Part shown: piece after piece, positions 21,538 to 33,500 of the stretch
How positions within the stretch are numbered: position 1 is the first letter of the stretch
Layout of the letters: each line of letters starts with the position of its first letter
NCBI GenBank assembly: GCA_030704615.1
Contig: CM060734.1
Location: forward strand, 37,648,042 to 37,712,041
Source: Takakia lepidozioides
Lineage: Eukaryota > Streptophyta > Takakiopsida > Takakiales > Takakiaceae
Direction of reading: 5' to 3'
Length of the DNA stretch: 64,000 nt
Notes under the pieces: model-generated
What the model saw: only the letters and a program-made list of their open reading frames with translations
Told to the model about the DNA's origin: nothing
Databases searched by the model: none
Program-made: the position numbers and the translations under genes

Positions 21538-24317
21538 TCAAAGCTTTATCACCAACTCGGCCAATATAAAGAGCTGGCCACCAACCACCCACTGGTTTCT
21601 TTCGTTTGTGAGCTTCAAGACATCTTTGCCGAAGAGGTCGGTGCATGGGATAGCCAGGGTGTTTGCCTGAAAAACACCCTGAAATACAGTGAGTATGAGA
21701 ATGAGCACTGGCGGGCAGTGGATTGGGACCCTCTGTGGGACTGCCAACTCTCATGTCTACCTTCACAATAGTTCTTTGAAAGAAATACATGCTTGTTCCT
21801 CTCTAGTACATACCTGAAATGTGTCCTTGATGGTGGACCGGTGGATGAATGCTGAATGCTGCTCAGACCATGCTGAGATGTGGAGTTCCACCACCACACG
21901 GCCTGTGGTTTCATGGGGAGGTAAAGAGATTGTTAGATACAACATCTCCCAAAAAGATAGTACTTGTAGTTAACATGAACCACATCTCAATGAAAATGTG
22001 TCAAGGCTTTCTGCAGATTAGACATGGATCCCAGGTTTCACTTCAAGAATACCCAGGCACTCTGGTCCATGGCTTCAAGAATACCCAGGCACCACAAATC
22101 TGGTCCATGGTGTCCTACAAGTGCGGCCATAGTGTGCACTGGGCAGTGCCGGCATCTCCTGATGTAAGCCTCATGGCTTCCAAGGTTATCATTTGCTTAG
22201 GCCTTCTTATTTTGGCCTCTGTTTCCTTTCAAAATTGCACTAAGTATGCAATCCTGGAGGTTGGAAGTTTTTGCCAGGATTGGGGTTTGGAAGGTAATAA
22301 ACTGGAGGAGGAATGAGGCACTGAACTTTCTAACTCTCTAAGAAAAGTACATATATTGGAATGTGGACCAGCTGCCCAGTAACATGTAGATGACCGAAAG
22401 ATCATCCATACTGTACCTGCAGGTTTGGTGCACATGACCAAGTCCAGCCCTATCCTTTCTCCGGATGATGGTGATGTTGTTGGCACTTTCCTGACACGAA
22501 ATGAGAAGCTGGCTCCGCACAGTCGAAAAGTTTCAAAAGTCAAACTCATCTTTGCTTCCAACTCTTCTAGTCTACAATTAAGGTTCACAGTAGCAGCCTT
22601 TTGGGGTTGCTCTAACACCATTACCTTCACAGGCTTGAGGTAAGCTTCGCGTCTCTCAAATCTTCGATGGCCCACCGCAACCTGCATGATATGTCCCACG
22701 CCTCTCAGGAAAGATGTGAAAGAGGGTGGAGTTGGGAAGAACGTAAGAAGGACACCAGAAAGCAGGAAAAAGAAACAAATTGTGTGCAAATCACTACTCT
22801 ACGCAGCATTATATTTCAGGGCATATGCACAGAATACAAATTAGATCTACCAAGACGAGTCTGCCCAGCTTTACACTTCACACACTTATCCAAATAAGGG
22901 CGGGAAACAGGCCCACGGAAAGATGCAGACAGACAAGGTCTACATATGCCCTACCTCTGAGCGAAACCGGAGCTTGGTATCGTCCATTTCAGTCCGCAAA
23001 CGAAGGCCCTCAATCACGAGCTCTTGACATGCAGGGCCAGGCAGATCTGGGTGGTCGATAAGCCCACCCAACACGTCTGCCTTCATGAAAGGAAACCGAA
23101 TAAACGGCACAAGGCGGGCCATAGTTTCCTGGATCTCTTCTGCTGTCTTTACGTTCTCTTTAACCCACATTATGACTGCGTAGAGAGCAATCTCCTCTCT
23201 CTCAACTGGCAGCTGGTCGCTACCCAGAAGAGCTTTCAGGGCTGCTTCTGGCAAGGCCTATTACACCAAGAAAATAATCATCAGAGAAGCTATTCTCAAG
23301 CCCAAATGGTATTTGCAGGTCACAGTCAATACATGATCTAACCAACAGACTCCTTCCGCAAATACACTTTAAACCCTATAGGGGATCTGAGAAACATCAC
23401 AGGATGCATCAGTACCTTCAGTTCCCTCCACACCTCCGTGTCCCTCTCCGTCAGGCTTCTGGGATCCCAAAACCACCTGTTTTTGAAGTGTTCAATAAAA
23501 AACAGTGTGCTATCTCTGGTTAGTTTATCTGGGGCGGATGCCTTTAAATAAATTGGGGCGCTTGGATGGTAACATCCCAGGCCAATCTGGCTATATGCTG
23601 AGATCTCCATTCCTTGGACAATCAGCAGGGAAGGCTGAAAGAAGCCGCTACATCATAGCCAGAGCCTCCAGTTCGCCTGAGATATTCAACATATGAGCTG
23701 CCTCCATGATCTGGACCGACATGCGCAGATCTAGCCCATCCCCCCTCAGCCTTTTTATGCACATCTGGGAGCAATTTGGTGCCAAGAACCGTTCTGCCAG
23801 CATCCATAGCGCAATCAGTTCGTCCACTTTGCTCACAGAAACCTCGTTGGTGTAGATGCATAGCAGATTGTGAAACGTGGTTTCTTCTGCAGATATGACC
23901 CCGATCGAAATTGTCAACAAGAGAAGCTCAATGAAGATGCGAGTCCGTGGATCGCGCCCGCGCAAGGGAGAAAAGGAGTAGATTTTCGAACTTGACAAAA
24001 CTTCTTAGGTCCACTGGAAGCCTCAAGGGCATATCGGACCAAAAAAAGAGCTTGTTTCCCTCCTGTTTTCCTATTCAAAAGGATGACACAGTTCGTGACC
24101 TTTTTCCGAATAGGAAAGTAGAGACATTTTCTGCAACAAAAAAACAGGAGGTTGGTTCGAAGTCAAACCTTCACGAGAAATATGAATATCAACTGTCCTT
24201 GAGTCAGAATCTCAGAATCCATTCCCTCCAATCAGACGATGGAAAAACGCTGACTCTTTCGCTAAGACCACGGAGCAAACATGCACGTCGTATACTTCCG
24301 GAGTAGCCGCACCATCG
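21538..24317 (-). CDS. POB1-like BTB/BACK protein (Cullin-3 ubiquitin ligase adaptor)
   Basis: The family recruits substrates to Cullin-3 ubiquitin ligases through the BTB domain. Exons on the minus strand: 24317-24169, 23886-23652, 23515-23416, 23257-22955, 22681-22417, 21902-21814 and 21678-21538. Every junction is GT-AG and phases agree, giving about 426 codons. BTB: VHVCSVVLAKESAFFHRL, then FHNLLCIYTNEVSVS and LWMLAERFLAPNCSQMCIKR. BACK: LPEAALKALLGSDQLPVE and LVPFIRFPFMKADVLGGL. The C-terminal substrate-side domain has YLKPVKVMVLEQPQKAATVN and ends FGKDVLKLTNERNQ with GGQLFILAELVIKL, as in plant POB1/LRB-type proteins. The 5' end is incomplete: the exon at 24317 needs two bases from an upstream exon, perhaps within 24801-25088. 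An in-frame TGA at 24212-24214 interrupts the BTB domain where the family has a Met-Arg-Glu-like stretch; it may be a true nonsense mutation or a sequence error. Confidence 0.82.
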
Positions 24318-26868
24318 CTGCATCTCAAGCCTTGCTTCTCTTTAATGCATCTCCAATGACACCGACCCAAAACTGATCAGACCATCAATTTATGTAGATT
24401 TATTAGAGCTATATCCAGGAAATAAGAGCAGCCTTCCATGTACCCGGCCCACCTTAGCAAGTTAATTCCTTATTAGGGAAGAAAGCTTCCTTTCCCCATC
24501 TGTCGGGGCACTGGCTCCCCTGGACTTTCTATTTTCCCCCCCCCCTTCTCTCTCTTGTGTCCCTCTCTCTTTTCATGCACCGACGTAGATCTAGATTTTG
24601 GACTCTGTTTGTTATGAAACATCGGACGGTCATATTAGCTCTTCTCCCGGTTTTCGTGGAAGTTCTATATAAAGCTTCTTTCTTCGGACGAGAGCTTGTC
24701 TCTTTTCTGTATATTTAGTCTTGTTCTCTCTGTAAGGTCTCTCGAGATCGATGAAATGATGACCACTTTTCGTTTGCGTTCACGTTCGCAAGCAGATCTG
24801 TCAAGGAGACATGGCAAAAATATCTCGTCTGCATCCATCGAAATTGACAAAACCATACGATGCATCTAGAGACAGCGAGCAACTACCCGCTCTGACCTTG
24901 TCGTCAACGTCACCCCCGGAGTCCTCCAAACTTCCACCATTCTTTTGTTTAGGAAGAAATTCGAGGCCAAATTGCCAGTCGGAGCGCTTACTCTGGTCGC
25001 TTCCATGATCAATCTCAAGAATCGGAGCCCTGACCAGCCTTGCGTTACTCCCTAGCTTCCAAATAAATAAACCCCTGCATGAAACCAAATCTAATGAAGG
25101 ATCAGGGCCGCATCAATTGTTAACAAGGGTAGGCCAACGATAGACATCCATGGCTAATGTAACTGCACAGCGCTAGAGAATTATGTGTACGCACTCATGA
25201 GTCTAATTATTCAGACATGTACACGGTAGAAGGGGAAAGGGGTATAGATGAGGGATAAAGGAATCACAGAGAAATATAGGTTCAATTACAGAGAACACAT
25301 ACCGAGATCAGCGACTTACCGTGCTCCATTGAAGTCTTTCGTCTTGAGGCTGTAGCATGGGCAACAGATGTCAATACGGAGATCTCACAAAAAGGCCAAA
25401 TGCTGGTCATAACTAGTTGTAAGTTGCATTATTAGCAAGTGCAATGTTCTTTTGGAATTTAACCTCTTGCCCTCCGAAGCTCCCGGGTACACCAGCACAA
25501 TCGAACATGGTCTGGAAACTGAATCAAATGCGGCTGGTGGTGATCTTATTATTGTATACATAAAGTCTGGAACCTGAATCCGAGTCAAACTGGATATAAT
25601 ATTGTTTGGATTGGCCTAATGAAATCCTCAAAATAAAAACTAGAGCTGTGTTTGGTATATATGTCGGAACCTCTAAATGGCTCAGAGAACTAATCAAGTA
25701 TATAGTTATAATTCGGTCGAGTGCACTGTCCAGAACAAGTTTGAATCAATCTGGAAAAGATCTAGAGACCTAGCCTATAAGTACGATTAGTTCGGACGAT
25801 TGGACGCTAAGGAAAATTTTCATGCTATTCTTTGAAGGTAAGCGAATGGAACATTTGTTATGCGCTCAGCTAAACAACTAGAGCTGGAAGTCTCGAGACT
25901 TGAGCTCAAAAATCCAGAGAAGGGGAGTCCGAGAAGAAGAACAGTAGAATCGAATTTCAAGAAAAAAGAGGGGGCCCGGGAACTTACGAACGTACCTAAC
26001 GATAGTCTACTGTATGAGCTTATATCGCATGATATGCTTTTCAGTGACAGAAAATCTAGGAAAGAAGGATTAAAGCCTCAGGAGCGCGATAGAGAGTCCA
26101 ATTAAATTAAAACCCGCAGATCTTTGGCTGGTACCTTCACATAAATACGTGTAGTCGATGCAGAAATAAACTGCACACAGAATTTAGAGGGTAAAAAAGC
26201 AGGCTTAAAACATTTTTCTGTGGACACAGTGTGGACACACTAATCCGAGAGAGTGACTCCAGGAAGACAAGATATAATTGACAAAATCACAATGCTGAGC
26301 AGTTTACAGCACATTGAAATAAAGAGACTAAGAGAGCAGAACCGGCGCCTGTGTTGGCACTGCAATCATAGTGGAGGGCACTCTGCGCAGTACAATGCTC
26401 TACTCAGCAGAAGAGTCATATGCAGATGAGTAGTCCACTTACCACAAAGAGGGCTGCGAAGCCTATCTGAGATACCGAAGGCCTTAGAGTCCGGGCATAG
26501 ACTCCATCCTCCGGAAAAGCGTTGTACGTCATATATATCATAGAATGCATCAAACAGACACAAAAAAAGAGCGAGAAACTTACGAGAGCCAGACGAGACA
26601 AATGTAGGTTAGCTCTTAGGAACTACATGCAAAAAGCTCCCAGAGCTGCTCTCTTTGCTTAACCTCACTATTGCTTTGGTGACACTGGCCTCTGCCCACA
26701 CCGCAACTGCGTTATAGTGCATTATGCGCATGCTAATGCACAAACATTATGGGGTAATTCGTTTCATCCCAGGCTTGCCTAGGAAGTTAGTTACCACAGT
26801 CACTTACCACCATCCATCTTTGTACGGATGAATATATTCTCAGATACCTATACCAGTGTTGGGTTTAT
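24318..26868. other. Upstream flank of the BTB gene and unassigned DNA
   Basis: A minus-strand frame at 25088-24801 (acidic, with SLSLDASYGFVNFDG) could contain the N-terminal exon of the BTB gene, but no splice pair was established. A C/T-rich run at 24530-24570 and polypyrimidine DNA may be promoter. From 25.1 to 26.87 kb I see no gene, repeat or structural RNA that I can support. Confidence 0.3.
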
Positions 26869-26869
26869 A

Positions 26870-27310
26870 GAGTCATCAGGATATCAATAGTAGGATCATT
26901 ATCAACCCGGATATCAATGTATCCGGATCCGGCAACTATTTGATATCCGGCTATTATTTATATCCGGCGGATACATAAAACGGAGGATCCGGATAGGATC
27001 CTACCCGCCGGATATAAAAAGGTTTAATAACTGGACTGATACAAGAAAATAAATTATTATTATTATTATTATTATTATAATTTTAACCATTTAAATTTAT
27101 TAAATAAAATTGAGGGCTACAATCCCCCTGTTTATTCATGATTATTTATATCCGGATTACTCTATAACTGCCCGATATTAAAATCTAAATATTTGGACTT
27201 ATTTATATCCGGCAGATTTTTAAAAACTTCCACTATGCATAACCGGCGGATATTAGAAATGCAAATTATTCTAATATCCGGATCCGCAGGATATATCATT
27301 CTCTAATCTG
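26870..27310. repeat. Cluster of TATCCGG / CCGGATA words
   Basis: More than fifteen copies of (G)ATATCCGG or its complement occur in both orientations within 440 bases, including GGATCCGG and CCGCCGGATA variants. An AT-rich core with an ATT microsatellite sits in the middle. The layout is like the subterminal repeats of a DNA transposon, but no terminal repeat pair was found. It parallels the GGGTATA cluster at 40-920. Confidence 0.6.
27053..27079. repeat. (ATT)n microsatellite
   Basis: Nine ATT units lie inside the TATCCGG cluster. Confidence 0.95.
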
Positions 27311-27931
27311 TCAAGTATCCGGACCAAGGCGGATATTAAAACAAGCCTCAAATGGCAATGGGCTCTCAAATGGCAAAACATAAGGGGAAGTGAGATTAAT
27401 AAGGAGGATGAGTCAGCACAACACACCAATGGGAGCCTTGACACGGTGTAAGGTCCTTTGACCATATTTTCTCCATTGACTTCAACATGTTGCAAAGTCT
27501 CTCTTATGTAGAAGAAAGCCAAAAACTAAGAACCTCCCAACACTGACCTATACCTTGTTTGCACGCGATAAAGATATTCTCTAGGGTCGATCAGGAGGCG
27601 GAGGGCTTTTAGGGCCAACTTCCATGTCCCAGCCTTAGGCCAAGATTGCACTAGAGGACAAAAATGACACCGTGCTGTGCTAATTTTCGCCGACGCCCGG
27701 ATATCGGCGTCCTCAGGCCTCACCCTACACATAGGTATGTGCCTCCTTTAGCAGACGATCCTATTCGTTTTCCTTTCTTTTTAAAATCATGTCAGCAAGA
27801 TTATGGTGATAAAGGCGGTAGTTCGATGCGTAATGCTTGGTACTTTTACAGACAAGATACATTCCTCTTGTTTGATTTTTCGAGCTGGTTTTGGTCGTGC
27901 CACGATTGGTCCCTATGGTAGTTTGGCGGGC
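27311..27931. other. No gene recognised
   Basis: This stretch between the TATCCGG cluster and the MITE has short open frames only. Nothing similar to a known protein or repeat was recognised. Confidence 0.4.
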
Positions 27932-27934
27932 TAA

Positions 27935-28397
27935 GGGCATCTCTAGCGGTCATGGCATGCCGTGCTGCAACGCCAAGCTGCAGATGCTGTCGCTGAAGTT
28001 GCTCGAAGCTGCACCCAGCGGTCACCTTGCACGGGACTTAAGCCACCGGCCCCTATAATCCCAAACATTACCACCAATTTGGTGGAGGATGGAGGGCTTG
28101 CACAAGCTCGTGGCACGCGAAAGTCAATGAATGTTGACCGTCTAGGAGCTCGCGATGGCAACACACAACATGGGCTCGACCAAATTCTCAAGGTCATTGT
28201 GTCACTCGTGGCAGCGCGCACAACACGTAGTATGTGCACACAACCCACGTCCAACCAACGTGGCTTGTGCCTGTTATGGAGGGGAGAACTTAATGTGAAT
28301 GGGTGGGCCACAGCTACGGTTCATTTTCAGAGACACGCCGTGGGCCACCATAGCTTCAATAGTGGGGCAGATTTAGAGGCCAATGTTGGAGATGCTC
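27935..28397. mobile_element. Harbinger-type MITE, 463 bp
   Basis: It is flanked by an exact TAA duplication (27932-27934 and 28398-28400). The left end GGGCATCTCTAGCGG and the complement of the right end, GAGCATCTCCAACA, form imperfect terminal inverted repeats like those of the MITE at 18125-18606. It is GC-rich inside with long antisense open frames that do not look like proteins. Confidence 0.75.
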
Positions 28398-28400
28398 TAA

Positions 28401-29463
28401 GTTTGTCAATTGGGTCTCAACTTTGAAGGCGAGTAATTCCTCTCTCACTATATATCCTGTACATTCTTTAACCCTTAATTTCCCAAGCGACCTGAACGGG
28501 GTCACTCTGAATTTTCAGTTCTATCTAATTTCTGCAGATCTAATCTGATGGGCCCACTCCTGAAGCTTTAATGACAAGGGATTTGTCTCTAGTATGATGC
28601 AAAAAACAAATTAAAAAACAAAAAAAAAAGCTAGGACCTACAAAAAATATCTTAGATCACTCATTTACGTTTTGGGGCCGAAAAGGGCTGACGTGGCAGG
28701 TAAATAAGCCCAAAACATGTTTGCGCTCCAAAGGCCATTTTTGGCAAAAAATTAGCAATTTTGTAAAAAGCACTTCACCTTATGGTGTGTGAGCATTACA
28801 TACACCCATCCACCGTTGGCTTTTAAAATTTTGTAGAAAAAAAAGTACTTCATTTGGAGGCACATTTTCTCTTGTCAATTTTGAGATTTCAACCCATGTG
28901 TAATTGCATGCAAAGCAACCATAGGTAAAAAAAGCAGTTGGACCTGCAATATAGTGGGGTCATAGCCACCCCACTACTAATTTGGAAATGGTGGGTCTTG
29001 GGGCAAGCAAAATTGGATAAAAGCTAGGTTTTGATTTGGTCAAACCAATTTCTTTCTCACTTTTTCTTTGGGACCTGATATTATAATCTCACAATTTCCA
29101 CAGTGGACTTGGCTCATTTTTTGGTATGTCATGCATAAATGAGCTGGGCCCAATGCTATAAGGCTGGAATCTCTGGATGATTTTTGGTAGGTTCTAGGGG
29201 CAATTTACTGCAGCTGGGTACCCAAAATTGTTCAAAAGTCCAAAAAGGGCTTAGGAAATTAAGGAAATTAATTGAGCAAACAATAGCTCAAAGAAATCTA
29301 CACAAGCTCCAGATTGTTTATCTTAAGCCATATTTATCTTAACCTTTTTGGGGTCGTAATAACATCCTCATAAAACAATCTTCGTAAGAGTAATGCCTAC
29401 GTATATTAACCACAGTAGCAAAAAGTGTGTTTTATCGGAGGGGTAGTGGTAACAAATTTAAAC
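28401..29463. other. Diverged repeat DNA, no gene
   Basis: The left part (about 28470-28520, AAGCGACCTGAACGGGGTCAC) loosely resembles 12170-12230, which suggests a shared old repeat. No coding sequence was recognised up to the gap. Confidence 0.35.
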
Positions 29464-29963
29464 NNNNNNNNNNNNNNNNNNNNNNNNNNNNNNNNNNNNN
29501 NNNNNNNNNNNNNNNNNNNNNNNNNNNNNNNNNNNNNNNNNNNNNNNNNNNNNNNNNNNNNNNNNNNNNNNNNNNNNNNNNNNNNNNNNNNNNNNNNNNN
29601 NNNNNNNNNNNNNNNNNNNNNNNNNNNNNNNNNNNNNNNNNNNNNNNNNNNNNNNNNNNNNNNNNNNNNNNNNNNNNNNNNNNNNNNNNNNNNNNNNNNN
29701 NNNNNNNNNNNNNNNNNNNNNNNNNNNNNNNNNNNNNNNNNNNNNNNNNNNNNNNNNNNNNNNNNNNNNNNNNNNNNNNNNNNNNNNNNNNNNNNNNNNN
29801 NNNNNNNNNNNNNNNNNNNNNNNNNNNNNNNNNNNNNNNNNNNNNNNNNNNNNNNNNNNNNNNNNNNNNNNNNNNNNNNNNNNNNNNNNNNNNNNNNNNN
29901 NNNNNNNNNNNNNNNNNNNNNNNNNNNNNNNNNNNNNNNNNNNNNNNNNNNNNNNNNNNNNNN
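29464..29963. other. Assembly gap (500 N)
   Basis: This is a run of exactly 500 N, a standard placeholder for a gap of unknown length. Open frames running through it are meaningless. Confidence 1.
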
Positions 29964-32900
29964 TGTCGGCAGCTTGTAAGGAAGAAATACTTAGGTAGCG
30001 TGTTGGGTGTGTGAGACTCGAGAGAGAGGGCGCTTTGAAGTTTTAACACAGATTGGAATGCGATCCGGGAAGTGGTAACTTAGGAGTCGAGCATTGTCCA
30101 ATCTGGTAATGTTCAACCTTGTCCAGGATTCGGAAAGAGTGTTGCCCACCATTGAGTCAAATTATGGAATCACAGTTGCTTCCCTGGTAATGCTCAAGTG
30201 AAAGAAGATGCACGTGGAACCAGTGCTGTGCCTCGCAGGGGAGGAGGCTTTGCAGAGGATCATTGTGAGGATCCAACTGTTTGAGAAGGCGGTTTGGGTA
30301 GGTCTGGATCAACTCTCTCATGATTATAACTTCCAAATAAGAAATTCCTGCAAGCACATCACTCTTATAGCTTTGTCCCCCCTTCAAACGCATTGACCCA
30401 CATGAATTTAGAGTGGATTGGGCATCGGTGACCACAGCCCATCATCATCTTCCACGACAATATCGCCAGGTAAAGCTTCTGACTCCAGTAAAGGATTTCC
30501 AGAGTCTGAGAGTTGTTGGGTAGCTTGCCTCCTAGCTCGGATGGGCTGTAAGTGATACACATCAAAGAGATTCCCATGAACCTGAATGAGTGTGGTCTGA
30601 TTCTGAATGCATAAAACAGGAAGATAGCTGGAGAGTGTTAATGAAGGTGTTGATTGTTATCTTCAATGGTACCTTTGGAGGTACCTGATGAATAACTGAG
30701 GTTTTTGGAACGGTCATGTGGGAAGGGCTATTATGAAACTTAGTTGCTGATTGCTCAAGTAATGCTCTCATAGATATGGCACTCATATATCACTCATTCA
30801 AGATACCCATATAATTCAGCAACCATCCAGATTGATATACCAATAATTAGATCAATTACTACTGAATGAGTGAATAACTTATGATGTAAGCTAGAGGAAC
30901 CCATGATTTGCTGAGTTGGGGATTTTGACATATTAAAGTTAAACATTGAAGGCTTTGAATGAAGGCTTGTCCTTGGGAGTCACCCTTCAAATTCTAACCA
31001 AGTGAAGGTCCCAGCCATTACTTAACCCTAAGGGCACCATGAAAACAGTTACCCTACACAGATTGGGAGCCATAGCTGGAGCCAGGCCTGCCCAGCATAC
31101 TAGGCTTGGATACTGGATACCCACCCACCATGGGCAGCCAATGCAAAAAGAAATGCGCAAATCCATATTCGTGTCTCGGAATTATAAGGTTGAACTCATC
31201 AACCTCCAACTTGAAAGTTCTTAGTACTCCGTAACTTTTTGTCGCATAACATAAATCACATGAAAGTTGAGCCATGGATTATTGTACAACGTGAAGTCAG
31301 GCATGTGTAGCCCAATTTTCGGATCAAAATTCCCATATTTGATGGGACTCCTTTGTACTTGATGGCCGGGGAGGGGTTTCAAATTTGGCTCAGGCTAGAC
31401 CCTGTGATTGCCAATCTGTGAGCCAATAGTGGGAAGCCTCACAAAATGGCCACCCAAATAATGGATGCCGCTAAGTTCTATATCCAGATAAACATTATTG
31501 TGGCAAAATCGCGTGGGGTGTCTTAGCGCCCGGAAGTGCTTAGAACCTGACCCCAACCGCCACAACTGCCTCGTATTTTTATCTTTTAGCTTACCCCTCA
31601 TTCAGATTACCAAGTGTTGGTTAGAAAAGGCTATCACCATGGTGGAATCTCCCTCTGGATGATACCGTTTGTATGGTTGGATACTGTTAAGATCCGAGGG
31701 TGCAGGGGTTTAGGGTAAAGCGGATAGCCTTTGTTGGCCTCTAACTTTGAAAGTGTTGAATGACTGAGTGCTTGGAATGGGTCCCATTCCAAAGACACAA
31801 CTTTGCTGCCCATATCAGATATTTACTTTCAATTGTAAATGATCTTGTAGTATTTTTGACAGCCTGGTCATCACATGATTGGACTCATTTTATTACTCTG
31901 TCATTAACACTTGTGAACAATCTACTACCGTACTTACCTAGCTTATTAGGCACTTCCGCGCCTAATAATTAATAAAAATGGAATATTATTAGGCAGATTC
32001 GTTTTTATTATTTAGGCACCTCACCTCAGTAATTTCCAAACATTAAGCATGTATTACAGTCGACCCTGGATATTTTTATTTTTCTTTTTATTTTTAAATT
32101 TTACAGTCTACCCTGGATAATAATGAACAATTATTTTTGACCTCCCTCAATAACTATTGTTGAGGTAATTTTCTTTTAAGAAAACATAATGGTTTTGAAC
32201 CGGACGCTTAATAAAGTTATCTACCCAATTTCCATGGTCGATGAAACCTTATCATATATATTATCAACTACCACTGATGATATTGATGTTTCAATCTGGT
32301 GGGGCATGTTTGTCATCCCATTTAACCGAAAATGGAGCGGTACCCAAAACGGACCCCTAGAAAAATACATAAAACTAACCATGTGCCATCTTTTAAAGGT
32401 GTTTTGATGAGGAGTGGTCCGAATTAGGTCATGTGGTGGGCCACATTGGAACTCCAATGAACCCTTTTAACTCATACATGATCATGATGACACCACTTAA
32501 TGGACAAGTCAATAACCATCGGCACGCACTTTGAGAGCGAAGTCCTCAAGGAAGAATGAATCCTAACATGCCGGAGAGGGGATCACATTCCGTGATCAAC
32601 GATCCTGATTAAGTTTCACCTAGATCAAAGATCGAGGATTGAGTTTAATCCAAATGGACCTTGAGCAGAGTTTTTCTTTAAGGTAGGAGGTTACTCAATA
32701 AATGTTTATGTTAGTTGACTCACATGGTCCATGTTACTATGTTGTTACCACGTTTCACTTTAATCAGTAAAGTGAAAGAGGATGCACACTTTTTGGGCAC
32801 CTTTGGCTCCAGACAGAGTGCACTTGCTGTTCAAAATAGTATCCCTTACTGGTCCATTCAAGGTTATTCCATGATTGCACCTTGAATATTCACCAATATT

Positions 32901-33500
32901 ACAAAATAATTCGGTTTTTTTTTAAATATAAATTTCTATGTGCCCATATCAGAAAAATATATACGACGACAGTGCACACCTGAAATTGCACACATTTCTT
33001 AAATGATCCATTTTAGGTGTTTCTACTTTACCAGTTGCTATCAAACTTGTCCGGTAATGTTCCTTTCATTCACTCGTTACACATGTGTGGTGTCCGGTTG
33101 CAACGATTGCATTCTTCAAAGCCACGCTACTATGTGACTTATGGGCATAAGTTTCATGTGTTGGGTAAACCTAGGTGTAGAAAATCTGACTGGCAAAACT
33201 AAAAAAATACCTATGATCCCTTCAAAACAAAAAACATAAAACATAAAGAAGAGGATTGCAGCTCAAATGTAGTGTTCCACAAGAGGAGGGACACATGATT
33301 TATATCAGCATGAATGTTGGCAACTACGTAAACATGAATGAAGGAAAGAGCAGGACAAAAATATCAAAGTGTCCATTTGTACATTAGTACCTATGTGACA
33401 CAAAACTACAATATATATCACATGATGATCCTTGAAATTTTCCTATTTGGTTAGGATGTGTTCAAGGTATGCCCTTTCAGGTCTCACTTGCTCTCTCCAT
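29964..33500. other. Gene-poor stretch, nothing recognised
   Basis: About 3.5 kb without any frame that I can connect to a protein family. A short palindrome-like word (TTATTAGGC ... GCCTAATAA) lies near 31945-31975. It is probably old repeat DNA to the left of the retroelement LTR. Confidence 0.4.

Noticed and set aside
24801-25088. First exon of the BTB gene
   Set aside because: The composition fits an acidic N-terminus, but no donor in the required phase and no clear family match could be fixed, so it is left as a possibility only.
27943-28426. Gene suggested by overlapping open frames on both strands
   Set aside because: The frames coincide with a MITE bounded by TAA duplications and do not resemble a protein.
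29425-30049. Open frames of about 190-200 codons around 29.4-30.0 kb
   Set aside because: They consist almost entirely of N from the assembly gap.
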